Source: Locusta migratoria
Lineage: Eukaryota; Arthropoda; Insecta; Orthoptera; Acrididae
Assembly: GCA_026315105.1 (NCBI GenBank)
Contig: CM048751.1
Location: 334,830,649 to 334,894,648, forward strand
Direction: 5' to 3'
DNA length: 64,000 nt
In this document: in pieces, positions 34,016 to 44,815 of the stretch
Layout of the letters: each line of letters opens with the position of its first letter
How positions within the stretch are numbered: position 1 is the stretch's first letter
Program-made: the position numbers and the translations under genes
Notes under the pieces: generated by a model
Told to the model about the DNA's origin: nothing
Seen by the model: only the letters and a program-made list of their open reading frames with translations
The model's database searches: none

Positions 34016-34088
34016 AGTGCAGTTGTGCCTTGAGAATGGCAGGGTGTAATCCTGTAGAAATATCGGCGGTTGTCGACGACGTGTGCCG
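34016..34088 (+). ncRNA. Hammerhead-like motif, PLE-type terminal repeat relic
   Basis: GTTGTGCCTTGAGAATGGCA, CAGGGTGTAATCCTG, then AGAAATATCGGCGGTTGTCG followed by ACGAC. The GAAA box is present, and a GTTGTG/GACGAC pairing could form stem I with a bulge. The CUGANGA box reads CTTGAGA, so it is degenerate. It matches 27925-27987 and resembles the motifs at 52694 and 54772. Cleavage is unproven. Confidence 0.35.
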
Positions 34089-34984
34089 GCAGCATACCCA
34101 TAAGTTTCTTGAACATTCATTACGCCGGGAAAAGTTAAAGTGTCACAAGTAGCTGGTTAATCATAGTTATCATAGTAGCAGAGACGGATAGAGAGAAAGC
34201 TCGTATTTTGGGATTGTGGTAACAGTTTGATTAGCTGTAATAAATTTCAACCCTGTGATAATTTCCAGTACTTTCTTTCCCAAAATATACAACATTACTT
34301 CAATGGAAACAGTGTCATCTTCTGCATACGTATAAGAAAGCACAGTTGCCATCCTCAAATGTAGCAAGTTTTAGTTTTTTCAGAGAGTAAAGGCGACGTT
34401 CGAACGGTACAACCGTGCGCTAGTTATGAAAACTACTCTCCAAGATAGTGACAGGCAGAATCACAACATGAATGATAACAACCGCAAAAACCCGACTTTA
34501 TTTGTCTAACATGCAGTTTCTTATTATTTACAAATTTGAAGTTATTTTCCTGCGCCTTGAGCAAACCGGGCTGTAATTTTACACATATCATATTTTTATC
34601 AATACTTCTGATGAAGACACGGTTTGCTGATGTCGAATCTTGGTAAAGTGAGTTTCACTTACCATGCAACTTGTTGGACTAATTTGCACTTACAGTAAAT
34701 AGCTGTTACAGTAGCTGCTTCAAGACAAGCTATGTTTAAAATCAAAGCAGAGTGCATCAAAATGTTGTGCTATAGACCAAATGTATGTCAAGCATGCAAA
34801 ATGTTTCATTTTCTCCAACTCTAAATTAGATTATACAATATTAAAAAGGACGTTTATACCATATGTACAACATGTAAAAAACACACTAAAAGTGACGATC
34901 TCATCATATGTGAGAAGTTCAATAATTTCACCCTAACTTAGAATGATAGAATATTGCCGCAAGTCTTCCGATGGAACGCGTAGC

Positions 34985-35042
34985 TAGGGACTGATGACCC
35001 CGTAGTCGAGTCCCATAAGCTTAACAAACATTTGAACATTTT
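34985..35042 (+). mobile_element. 58 bp 5'-truncated SINE (family 2) with 11 bp target duplication
   Basis: Only the last 58 bp of the SINE are present (TAGGGACTGATGACCCCGTA through the ATTTGAACATTTT tail). They are flanked by perfect GAACGCGTAGC at 34974-34984 and 35043-35053. This is a textbook 5'-truncated retrotransposition product. The ends are exact. Confidence 0.92.
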
Positions 35043-35059
35043 GAACGCGTAGCGCAGTA

Positions 35060-35465
35060 GTTGGCAGATAGCTGTGCTTGCGGTTAAAAAAAAAAGTTTG
35101 TTTTTACTATTTCTAGAATGTTCTACACGTTTCTTATGTTTGATGTACCTACAAGTTCCAGAAAATTCTGTCTATGTATAAACAGTAGACTCCAAGGAGG
35201 AGTCAGTCAGTACCGAGTGTACGCTTGTATTAGTAATCAACGTGTTCTAAGTGTAAAGTGTTGTGCTCTATTAATGAGCAGCCTTCGAATTCCTGACTAC
35301 CGTCCGCTTTCAACGTGACGATATGAAGTATGTAATGTGTTTACAGTGTATAATTCTAAATTAGACGGCATTTATCACACAGCACAAACCTACATTTCGA
35401 GAGATCAACTTAACAAAGTTGTCATAAGCAAAGCACTCAAATTTTGTGTGTTGTATCTTTATTAT
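35060..35465. other. Unassigned DNA before LINE A
   Basis: No domain recognised. The AT-rich sequence may be decayed LINE A 5' or endonuclease sequence. Confidence 0.4.
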
Positions 35466-35469
35466 TGTA

Positions 35470-37140
35470 TCTTAGAATCTGACCATAACTTATTGGTTAT
35501 GAACTGCAGATTAAAACTCAAGAGACTGCATAAAGGTAGAAAAGTTAGGAGATGGAACCTGGACAAATTGAAGGAACCAGAGGTGGTGGAGGGTTTCAGA
35601 TGGAGCATTAGGCAAGGATTGGCTAAAACGGGAGAACGTAATACAATAGAAGAAGAATGGGTAGCTCTGAGAGATAGGGTAGTGAAGGCTGCAGAGGATC
35701 ATATAGGCAGAAGCACAAGGCCTAATAGAAATCCCTGGATTACACAGGATATACTGAACTTAATTGATGAGAGGAGAAAATATAAAAATTCAGCAAATGA
35801 AGAAGGCAAAAGGGAGTACAGACGTCTGAAAAATGAAGTTGACAGGAAGTGTAGATTGGATAAGCAGGAGTGGCTTGAGAATGCAAGACCGTAGAAGAAT
35901 GTATAAATAGGGGAAAGATAGCTACCGCCTACAGGAAAATAAAAGAGACATTTGGAGACAAGAAAAGTAGCGGTATGAATATCAAGAATTCCGATGGAAA
36001 ACCATTACTAGGCAAAGATGGGAAAGATGAAAGGTGGAAGGAATGTATAGAAGGTCTGTACAAAGGAAATAAACTTGAAAGTAGTATTCTAGAAATGGAA
36101 GATGATGTGGAGGAGAATGAGAGGGGAGATACTATACTGCGAGAAGAATTTGACAGAGCACTAAAAGATTTGAGTAGAAACAAGGCCCCTGGAATAGATG
36201 ATATCCCGTCTGAACTGCTGATATCGTTAGGAGAGCCAGTCATGAAGAAATTGTTCCACCTAGTACGCAAGATATATGAGACAGGGGAAATACCCTCCGA
36301 CTTCAAGAAGAATATAGTAATTACAATTCTAAAGAAAGCAAGTGCAGACAAGAGTGAAAATTACAGAACTATCAGTTTAATCAGTCATTGTTGCAAAATA
36401 CCATCACGAATAATTTACAGACAAATGAAAAAACTGGTGGAATCCGACCTTGGGGAAGATCAGTTTGGATTTAGGAGAAATGTTGGAACACGGGAGGCAA
36501 TACTCACGTTACGACTTATCTTAGAAGATAGGCTAAGGAAAGGCAAACGTACGTTTTTAGCGTTTGTAGATTTGGGGAAAGCTTCTGACAATGTCGACTG
36601 GAATTCACTGTTTCAAATTCTGAAGGTAGCAGGGGTAAAATATAGGGAGCGAAGAGTTATACTCAACTTATACAAAAATCCAAACAGCGGTTATTAGAGT
36701 CGAAGGACATGAAAGGGACGCCGTGGTTGGGAACGGAGTAGGACAGGGTTGTAGCCTTTCGCCATTGTTGTTCAATCAGTACACTGAGTAAGCAGTGAAG
36801 GAAAATTTGGAGAGGGAATTAAAGTTCAGGGAGAAAAAATAAAAACTTTAAGGTTTGCCGATGACATAGTAATCCTGTCAGAGACTGCAAAGGATCTGGA
36901 ACAGCAACTGAATGGAATGGACACTGTCTTCAAAAGAGGTTATAAGATGAATATCAACAAGAGTAAAACAGGGATAATGAAATGTAGCGTCAGAAAATAG
37001 GCGATGCTGAAGGATTTAAATTAGGCAATGAGGCAATATGAGTAGTAGACGAGTTTTGTTACTTGGGTAGCAAAATAACTTCTGATGACCGAAGTAAAGA
37101 AGATATAAAATCTTCCGTAGCTCATTCGAGGAATACAGAA
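35470..37140 (+). pseudogene. LINE A: non-LTR retrotransposon reverse transcriptase
   Basis: From ESDHNLLV (the last endonuclease motif, about 35478) the frame runs through a charged linker (KLKRLHKGRKVRRWNLDKLK) to a stop near 35892. It resumes at 35975 with LSRNKAPGIDDIPSELL, NYRTISLISH, DQFGFRRNVGTREAI and FVDLGKASDNVDW. A frameshift near 36690 follows, then GVGQGCSLSPLLF and the catalytic FADD near 36855. Several stops follow, and the element fades near 37140, where LINE B sequence takes over. This is an APE-type non-LTR element. I did not assign the clade with confidence. Confidence 0.75.
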
Positions 37141-37240
37141 AACACACTAGGATACTCATAAAACTCTGATGTCGTGTACTAATTTATTTCTAAGCTTTAC
37201 TGAATTTCTGTATTCTACGAATACGAATACGAATTGGATA

Positions 37241-39080
37241 GGAACGACGATGGAAACAGGATCTCAAATGAGGAAGTGGAGAAAATGGTCAGTAGATTAC
37301 AGTGCAATAATTCGGCTTGAGTCGAGGAAATTGAGACGGAACTCGTCGGATACAGTGGAATATCAGATCTCAAATGGTTACACAGGATAATAGAGAAGGC
37401 GTGGGAATCGGGACAGGTTCCGTCTGACTGGACGAAAGCGGTAATGACGCCAATTTTCAATCATGGAAACAGAAAAGATTGTAATTACTATCGAGGTATC
37501 TCTTTAATTAGCGTTGTAGGCAAAATATTCTCAGGTATTGTTGAATGGAAAGTGCGAGTATTAATTGAGGACACATTAGATGAAAATTGGTGTGGGTTTA
37601 GGCCTCTTAAAGGCTGTCAGGACCAGATCTTTAGCTTACAGCAAGTAATGGAAATGTGCTATGAGTGGAACAGGGAATTGTATCTATGTTTCATAGATCT
37701 AGGAAAGGCTTATGACCGTGTTCCTAGGTGGAAGCTACTATCAGTTCTACAAGATGGTATAGGAGGCAAACTTCTGCAGGTAATTAAAGGGCCTTACGTA
37801 GACTGCCAGGCGGCAGTTAGAATAGAGGGTAAATTAATCTCACGGTTCAGTGTAGTTTCAGGGGTAAGACAAGGCTGTAACCTGTCACCACTGTTGTTCA
37901 TACTATTCATGGACCATACGCTGAAAACAGTAGACTGGCAGGCGGCATTAAAATATGTGAAAACAAAATAAGCAGTCTCACATACGTGGATGGCTTAGTT
38001 ATAATGGCCGATTAATTGAAAGGTTGCAAACAAATATTTCAGAGCTCGATCGGAGATGCAAGGATTATGATATAAAGATCAGCATCTCCCAAACGAAAGT
38101 AATGTCAGTGGGAAAGAGATTTAAACAGCTTGAATGCCAAATAGGAGGATCAAAGTTAGAACAGGTAGACAATTTCAAGTAACGGGGATGTATTTTCTGA
38201 AAGGATGGCAACATAGTGAAATAACTGGAATCGAGGTGCAGGAAAGCTAATGCAGTGAGTGCTCAGCTAAGATGTACTCTTTTCTGAAAGAATGAAGTAA
38301 GTACCAAGACTAAGCTAGCAGTGCACCGCTCTATCTTTTGCCCAACTTTGTTGTATAGAAGTGAAAGTTGGGTGGATACAGGTTACCTTATTCACAAGGT
38401 AGAGTTTACAGATATGAAAGTAACAAGAATGATTGCAGGTACTAATAGATGGGAACAATGACAGGAGGGTGTCCGTAATGAGGAAAACAAATAAAAACTG
38501 GGAATGAACACCATAGATGAAGCAGTTAGAGCGAACAGACTGAGATGGTGGGGTCATATTACACGCATGGGAGAAGCAAGGTTGCCCAAGAGACTGATGA
38601 TCTCGGCAGCGGAGGGTAAGAGGAGTCGAGGTAGACCAAGAAGAAAGTACTTAGATTCGGTGCAGAAAGATTTTGAAGTAAAAGGCTTAACATTAGACAA
38701 GGCATCAAAAATGTTGAAAAGTTTGTATAGTCTATGGGACTTAACTACGGGGTCATCAGTCCCTAAACTTACAAACTACTTATGAACTACTTACGAACCA
38801 GGACGGCACAAATATCCATGCCCGAGGGGGGATTCGAACCCCCGACCGTAGTGGCCGTGCAGGCCGTGACTGGAGCTTCTTAGTCCAGACAAGGCATCGA
38901 TGTTAGCATTGAATAGGGGATCATGGAGGAATTTTATTAGAGGTACTACGCTCCAGACTGAACGCTGAAAGGCATAATCAGTCTCTAGTGATGATGATGA
39001 CGATGATACGAATAAGTTCGTGAAGAAGCGATGCACCTGGGGTAATGGCGATTAATCGCACCTCGTCAGGTAGTGACACA
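37241..39080 (+). pseudogene. LINE B: second non-LTR retrotransposon, RT to 3' end
   Basis: The frame 37444-37971 has MTPIFNHGNRKDCNYYRGIS, LDENWCGFRPLKGCQDQIF, FIDLGKAYDRVP and GVRQGCNLSPLLF. The catalytic block after it is lost to stops (YVDGLVIMAD-like at about 37985). The C-terminal frame 38504-38705 carries the LRWWGHITRM and RSRGRPRRKYLD motifs. A SINE interrupts it at 38706-38886, and the reading resumes with LALNRGSWRNFIRGTTLQTE before a stop. A 3' UTR with GATGATGATGACGATGATAC follows. It is joined to LINE A in the same orientation near 37140-37240. Confidence 0.75.
38706..38886 (-). mobile_element. SINE (family 2) inserted in LINE B, 12 bp target duplication
   Basis: On the minus strand the copy starts GACTAAGAAGCTCCAGTCAC (head lacks the first A-box bases), keeps GGGGGTTCGAATCCCCC, and ends in the family tail. 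AGACAAGGCATC at 38694-38705 and 38887-38898 is the duplication. The LINE B coding frame is continuous across it. The same SINE-LINE junction appears at 24735, so the insertion predates that copy. Confidence 0.9.
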
Positions 39081-39084
39081 AAAC

Positions 39085-39540
39085 ACTTGCCTCCGCCGCC
39101 TGTCAGCTCGGCAGTTCCTCTTGAAGCGCCGTTAGCAATGCAGCCTCCTAGGGGCGGCGGCGCAAGTTGTAATTGAATTTCGGCTGGAGACAGGTCAGCT
39201 CCTGGGGCGCAGCAATGCCGCATTCATGCGGGCGGCAAACAAAGCGAAGGCCGTGTGTGGCCTCTCGAATGGCCCAGCCGTAATTGTACTCGCGATAGGA
39301 TTCAATAATACGCTCGCCCCGGAGCAGCGGTACTGCCTGCTCCTGGTTTTGAGAGTTTAACGACTACCCTCTAAGCACAAGGCAAGAAAGCACACTAGAA
39401 AATGGCAAGCTAAGAGCGGGGAGGGTAGGAAAACAAGTTTCCTCTGTCGAGTGTGTTCGGAGTTGCTTATGGAAGGAAATAAAACAAAATGGATATGTAT
39501 ATATTTACAGCGTTCATACTAATGAAATACATGGAATTTT
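39085..39540. other. GC-rich segment without recognised repeat
   Basis: 39085-39350 is GC-rich with several CpG clusters (GGGGCGGCGGCGC, GCGGGCGGC). No coding motif or repeat family was recognised. Its composition differs from flanking LINE and AT-rich DNA, so it may be host single-copy sequence. Confidence 0.3.
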
Positions 39541-39546
39541 TTGAGC

Positions 39547-40231
39547 AGTTATGGTTTCACTGTACTAGGTTTACATGAAATACCAAAGTACGGCGAATGA
39601 AATTTTGTACCCGGACGGGATTCGATCCCGGGATCTCCTGCTTACTAGGCAGACGTGTTGACCACTCCGCCACCGAGAACACAGTGAGCAAGCTGACTGC
39701 AGAGGACTCTTCACTGCACGTCTCCCGCCACACCCAAATATCCATTCGCCACGCTGTTTCTTTCCTATAACCGCAGCCTATTTTGTTCTGTAATGCTCGC
39801 AACCACAATACTGTATTCCCGCATCAGGGAGAACAGACCATGAGGTATCGAGACACAAGACACAAGACAACGAGACACGAGACGACAAGGCGAGGCTGTG
39901 CTCCGGACGGCAATTAATTGTATCTCGCTACCTCATGGTCTGTTCTCCCGAATGCGGAAATACGATATTGTGGCTGCGAGCATTACACAACAAAATAGGT
40001 TGTGGTTACAGGAAAGAGACAGCTTGGCGAATGGAGATTTGTGTGTGGCGGGAGACGTGCAGGGAAGAGTCCTCTGCAGTCGGGTTGGTCACTGTGTCCT
40101 CGGCGGCGGAGTGGTCAACACGTCTGCCCAGTAAGGAGGAGATCCTGGGTTCAAATCCCGGCCGGCCACAAATTTTCATTCGCCGCACTTTGGTATTTCA
40201 TCTAACCCTTGTACAGTGAAGGCATAACTGA
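39547..40231. repeat. Palindromic foldback element with tRNA-Thr-like arms
   Basis: About 295 bp at 39547-39843 is the reverse complement, with moderate divergence, of 39937-40231, around a spacer of about 90 bp that includes an ACACAAGACA-type short repeat. Each arm carries a tRNA-like segment. In the left arm (minus strand, about 39690-39610) the anticodon region CTGCCTAGTAAGCAG reads AGU with U33, and AGATCCCGGGATCGAATCCC follows, closely resembling tRNA-Thr(AGU). The right arm holds the diverged partner (B-box GGGTTCAAATCCC at 40147-40159). No coding sequence. Confidence 0.82.
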
Positions 40232-40265
40232 TCGCAAATTGTAATTTATTTCATTAAATAGGACA

Positions 40266-40568
40266 TTATTTTTCTACATAATTTCCAAGTAGATTGAGAC
40301 CTTTGTCATAACGCTTTACATGCTTCAATAAGCCTTCCAGATAAAAATCACTGCGATGCATATAGAAAGCGCGTTGATAGGTTTGTTTGACGCCAGCATT
40401 GATTCCAAAGCGCCTTCCTCCGAGAGTCTTCTTCAAAGCTGGAAACAGATGCAAGTCACTTTGTGCGAGATCAGGAGCGTATGGCGGATGGTGTAGGCGC
40501 TCACAACCATGAGTTGCAACATGGTTTAGCGTTGCCGTCACCAAGTGTGATCTTACATTGTCATCCAA
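40266..40568 (-). pseudogene. mariner-like transposase, C-terminal third
   Basis: The minus strand from 40568 gives MDDNVRSHLVTATLNHV (the DNARPH block with the second catalytic Asp), then HPPYAPDLAQSDLHLFPALK with the third Asp of a D34D-type spacing. KKTLGGRRFG follows, and the frame ends at RYDKGLNLLGNYVEK-stop. The N-terminal two thirds is absent, and the adjacent piggyBac starts at 40625. The retained part is intact in frame, so this piece is relatively young. Confidence 0.82.
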
Positions 40569-40624
40569 CAGCGAATACTAACAAACACTGAACATAGTGT
40601 TACTGATTTAGCTTTGTGTATTAA

Positions 40625-42867
40625 CACTAGAACGGCGGAAAGGGTCAAAATGACCCCTGCCATACTTTTTTCCTTCATTGTCATTTCAGTTTATTTACTT
40701 TCCTAATGAAATCATATGACTTTTCCTAATTTTTTCTCCTCTTTATGATGATGTATTAGAATTTAAAAAGTATTTATATTTTCTTTGACATTTATATCGA
40801 TATACCTACCCCAATGTAATTTCCTTCTGAATATATGTAAGTAATCCAACAATGTAGCGGCAACAATTTATATCGTGTATATTTTGTCCTCGAAATACGC
40901 TTTTGAACATGTATCGTCAGCGTGGACGTTCTGACGAAGAAGTGTTACAGCTCTTAGAGAATTCCGAAGTTTAATCGGAAACGGATTTCGCAGATGAAGA
41001 TGTTGAAGTGAAGATGGGGAGCGATTAGTGGAAGAGGATTCACGTGCTGATCTACATCAGTCATCACATCTTTCATCACAGCAGGCACAATTGGCAGCGT
41101 CTACAAAGAAGATTGCTAGGGATGGATCCGTGTGGGAGACGACCAGTTTTTCATCTCCTGGAAGGAGGTCGGCTGTCAACGTTCTGAAGGAGAAAGGAGG
41201 ACCCACTGCTTATGCTCGTCAACGAATAGACGACTCTGTCACCAGTACCTTCCGTCTTATTTTTGACGAAGCAATGCTACGTCTCATGAAGAAATGCACA
41301 GTCAAATGCACGAAAAGTACTGAAAAACAATAACTGGACTGTTTCGATTGAGGAACTGGAGAAACTGATAGCCATCATGTATGCTCGGGGTGTTATTGGT
41401 ACAAAAGGTATGTCTGTGGATGATATCTCGTCGCACTCTTGGGGGCATACTTTTATCAAGGACATTATGCCGAGAGACAGATTTCAGGAGCTACTCAGAT
41501 TCCTCCATTTCGATGAAAGATCAACCCGAGTTGAACGCCTGGCAGACAAAAAATTCGCTCTTGTATCTGAAATTTGGGGAAAGTTCATTGAAAACAGTAT
41601 TTGTGCTTACCGTCCTGGAGAAAATGTGACCGTAGATGAGCAACTATTACCAAACAATACAAGATGAAGGTTCACTCCATGTCCAACCAACCACACAAAT
41701 ATGGCCTCAAATTCTGGCTGGCTGTCAATTTGACGACAAAGTATATATGTAATGCTTTTCCATACCTCGAGAAAGAGGACATGCATGGAAAGAAGCAACC
41801 ACTTGGAGAGTACGTCGTTCTGCGTGTCATGGAGCCATTTGTAAATAAAGGAAGAAATATGACGACACACAGCTTCTTAACATCTCTTCAACTTGCTAAG
41901 AAACTCAAAGAGAAGAAAATTTCGTTAGTTGGCACAATGAACAAGATCCGACGTGAAATCCCTGATGCAGTAAGGAAGTCCAATGCTGAAATACACTCCA
42001 CCAGCATCCTGCACCATAACGGCAACCCAGAATGCACCATGACTGTATACCAAGGAAAGAAGAATAAAAACGTCATACTTCTGAGTACACTACATTCTGA
42101 AGTAGCAGTAAGCAAGGAAGGAAAGAACAAACCTGAAACATTAACATTTTACAATGCAACAAAGTATGGGGTGGACTTAGTAGATCAAAGGACCCGTAAA
42201 TAAACTAGAAATGTTGCATGTAGGAGATGGCTAATGCATGTCTTTTACAATATCTTGGACATGACGGCAATAAATGCATGGGTCATTTACAACCTAGTGA
42301 CAAACAAGAAAATGGAAAGTAAGAAGTTCATACTTCAGCTGGTTAATGAACTCAAGGGAATGAAAGAGCAAGAACATCAGGCAAAGAAGAGGATACTGGA
42401 CCGAAATCAATTAGAAAGCGAAGGAAGTGCCAAATCAGCCTCTGCAAAGGCAACAAGACCAGCGAAAACTGTGTAAAGTGCCACAAAGCCGTGTGCGCGT
42501 AAAACAGAAATCATATGTGCTAAGTGCGTCTAGCAGATTCCAGTAACTTGAAATAAAAGTGATATAAAGGTGTGTGTAGACGACGAACGAGAGTAATATG
42601 GACCAAGTATACTAAATGTGTCTACAAGTTTATAAAAGAGGAAACTTGTTAGCAGTAGTAGCAATAAATTTGTAAGATATTTTGCTGTTGAAATAAATAA
42701 TTATCGATTATTATTAATTATGGTGTTTAATAATTATTGTCCCTACTAGAGAAAAGGTGTGGTTTAAAAAACACTTATTTAATTCTAATATGAAAATATT
42801 TTATGTGGGGGTCAAAAGGACCCCTTTCCGCCGTTTTAAGAATGTCAGAAACTCCGCCGTTCTACTG
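40625..42867 (+). mobile_element. piggyBac-like element 2, both TTAA ends present
   Basis: The left end is TTAA (40621-40624) plus CACTAGAACGGCGG, and the right end is CCGCCGTTCTACTG plus TTAA (42868-42871). This is a 14 bp terminal inverted repeat with one mismatch. Subterminal palindromes GGGTCAAAATGACCC (left) and GGGGGTCAAAAGGACCCC (right) are conserved, and a second CCGCCGTT copy lies inside the right end. The length of 2243 bp is about full size. The transposase inside has frameshifts and a mutated catalytic residue. Confidence 0.92.
40909..42534 (+). pseudogene. piggyBac-like transposase, catalytic Asp replaced by His
   Basis: The start at 40909 gives MYRQRGRSDEEVLQLLENSE with two early stops. 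The frame from 41028 holds the N-terminal domain. After a frameshift near 41330 the core runs with HSWGHTFIKDIMPRDRFQEL and VDEQLLP (first Asp at 41635-41637). After a second shift near 41660, the second catalytic motif reads MTTHSFLTS, with His (41868-41870) where TTDNFFTS is usual. YNATKYGVDLVDQ keeps the third Asp (42174-42176). A stop lies at 42201. A cysteine-rich C-terminal end (CVKCHKAVCA, then CAKC) lies near 42470-42530 across another frameshift. Confidence 0.88.
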
Positions 42868-42871
42868 TTAA

Positions 42872-43412
42872 ATACTTGACGACATTTCTGTGCTTCTTTT
42901 GGCGTGTTTCATTTTGTACAAAAACTTTATGAAGATACATCGTTTCGAAGGATGACTTTTACTTACATTTCACATCTTGGCTAGGACCATTGAATTTATT
43001 GACAGAGCGATCCAACAAGGATTTTTACTGACTGATGTCTGGAATCCTAAAAAGCCATGATACGCACCATGCCCTTCTTTAACAACTGTTGCAAAGTTTA
43101 TAAAGCTTATAAAGCAAAGTTTATAAAGAGCAGAAACTCCGTGGTATTTACATCCGTTTGTCAGGCGACACCGCTAGCAGTGTCAACTGTCGGTTCTAGT
43201 TACACCATTTAAGAGTTACACTCTTTTAGAGTGTATGGCAGTAGAAACTAAAGCAATCGTCTCTGTCATCAACTGTGCAACACAACGGCACTTCATAATA
43301 TCAGACGAAATCTTAAGAAAACAATTTCCTAAGTCAAAAAATTAATATTTTATAGTTTTTAATGAACTGTTTTCGATTTAAGAAAATAAATATAATTTGA
43401 AATGGTTCTCAC
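42872..43412. other. Unassigned DNA with a small AAAGTTTATAAAG patch
   Basis: Short imperfect repeats of GCAAAGTTTATAAAGC occur at 43091-43130. Nothing else recognised. Confidence 0.45.
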
Positions 43413-43462
43413 TTCAGACCACTGAAGATGTTTTATATTTATTGAAACGTAACGCGTCTAGT
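43413..43462 (+). ncRNA. Hammerhead-like relic
   Basis: CAGACCACTGAAGATGTTTT, then ATTTATTGAAACG, then TAACGCGTCTAGTG. It matches the motif in the 57.2-58.4 kb palindrome (GACCACTGAAGATG ... GAAACGCGTCTGGTC) but has insertions around the GAAA box. Probably a decayed terminal repeat of the same family. Confidence 0.35.
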
Positions 43463-43502
43463 GAAAAACGATTGCACTTATTGTAGTTGCGTAGATGGAC
43501 AA

Positions 43503-43708
43503 AGCCGGCCACGGTGGCCAAGCGGTCTACGCCGCGCCAGTCACGGACTGCACGGCCATTACGGTCGGGGCTTCGAATCCCCCCTCGGGCATGGATATTT
43601 GTGCCGTCCTTAGTGTTGGCTACTTCATAAGTAGTTTGTAAGCTTAGGGACTGATGAGCACATATTTGGGTCCCATAAGCTCTACAAACAATTGAGAATT
43701 TTAAATGC
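43503..43708 (+). mobile_element. tRNA-derived SINE (family 2)
   Basis: The near-complete head GCCGGCCACGGTGGCCAAGC with A-box, GGGGCTTCGAATCCCCC with one B-box mismatch, GGATATTTGTGCCGTCC, AGTAGTTTGTAAGC, CTGATGAGCAC, and a decayed tail. Target duplications were not identified with confidence. Confidence 0.85.
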
Positions 43709-44357
43709 ACAAATATTACGCTTCATAATGAGTGCAGTTTATTTGCATAGAATTCGAACTGAAAATAAAGCAATAAATGACGTAAGTTTTAATCAGCTAC
43801 ATGAACTCAGTTTCCATAAATAGTTCAGCAACAAAACGGAAGGTAGTGCATCGGGCCAATGCTGGAAATGACAACGAAAATGTATGACATTACTTTGAAT
43901 GTCTATTTTTCTTTGTGTTTCATCTATATAAATAAAACTGAATCGCCATGTATAGCTCAGCGTATAACTCGAGAATGACCTCACCGATTTGGTTGATCTT
44001 TTCTTTGTTCTGTTCGTAATTCTCAGGAAAAGGTTTGAATGAAAGAAAATTTTTGGAAACTCTACCGAAAAACATCAGAATTTAAGAGAAACTGAAAGTA
44101 CGCTTCTAGCTCGGATCATTTGCTAGATTCTCCAACAATCAGCTTATCCGTTCGCTACGTGCCTAACGACCAAATACGCTGTAACGGAGCGAACAATTAC
44201 GCCAATGAGGTTTCAATAACGGGAGATGGGGTTATGCACTCAAGCTTAAAACAGCCAGACAGACTTAACATGAAACGTTGTTTCTTTAGAAGACTCTCAG
44301 TATTAATCTTACCTCCACGGTGCTTTAGGTAATGATCATTATTTGTGAACAGTTCGT

Positions 44358-44358
<1 letters not shown>

Positions 44359-44402
<44 letters not shown>
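44359..44402 (+). repeat. Poly(T) run, 44 bases
   Basis: An uninterrupted T run inside the Helitron. It may mark an old retrocopy or an expanded tract. The exact length is unreliable in any assembly. Confidence 0.9.
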
Positions 44403-44405
<3 letters not shown>

Positions 44406-44407
44406 GC

Positions 44408-44815
44408 AATGCCTCCATTGCCGCGTCGTAATATCGGTCGGTGTACGTGCAATGCAATCCTACTACATGATCGTAGAGTCAATGAGACCGACGAAGATCG
44501 TATACGCGCTTGGAGGTAAATCGAGAAAAAAATTCTGAATCGCGGTCCGTGATGACCCCGTATCCCAATGGTACCAACTGACGTACCATTTGAATTTGAA
44601 AGACTACAATTTTCCAGCGCGGCTAGCTTTCACTATGACCATAAATAAATCACAGGGTCAGTTGTTGAGTGTTTGCGGCGTAAATCTGGAAAACTGATGC
44701 TTCTCTCATGGACAGTTGTATGTTGCTTGCTCTCGCGTCGGAAAACCGATAGCTTTATTTATTTACGCCCCAGGCAATCGAACAAAAAATATCGTTTACC
44801 ATAAGAGATTACAAT
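44408..44815 (+). pseudogene. Helitron protein fragments: N-terminus fused to helicase C-terminus
   Basis: The reading from 44408 gives MPPLPRRNIGR, the usual start of Helitron ORFs, and continues briefly. Then, from about 44570, a helicase C-terminal region appears with PFEFERLQFPARLAFTMTIN, the KSQGQ motif, and FSHGQLYVACSRV (helicase motif VI), followed by YAPGNRTKNIVYHKR. The Rep catalytic domain and most of the helicase are deleted. The remaining motif VI Arg and the TIN/KSQGQ block are intact apart from a stop after NLEN. Confidence 0.8.
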
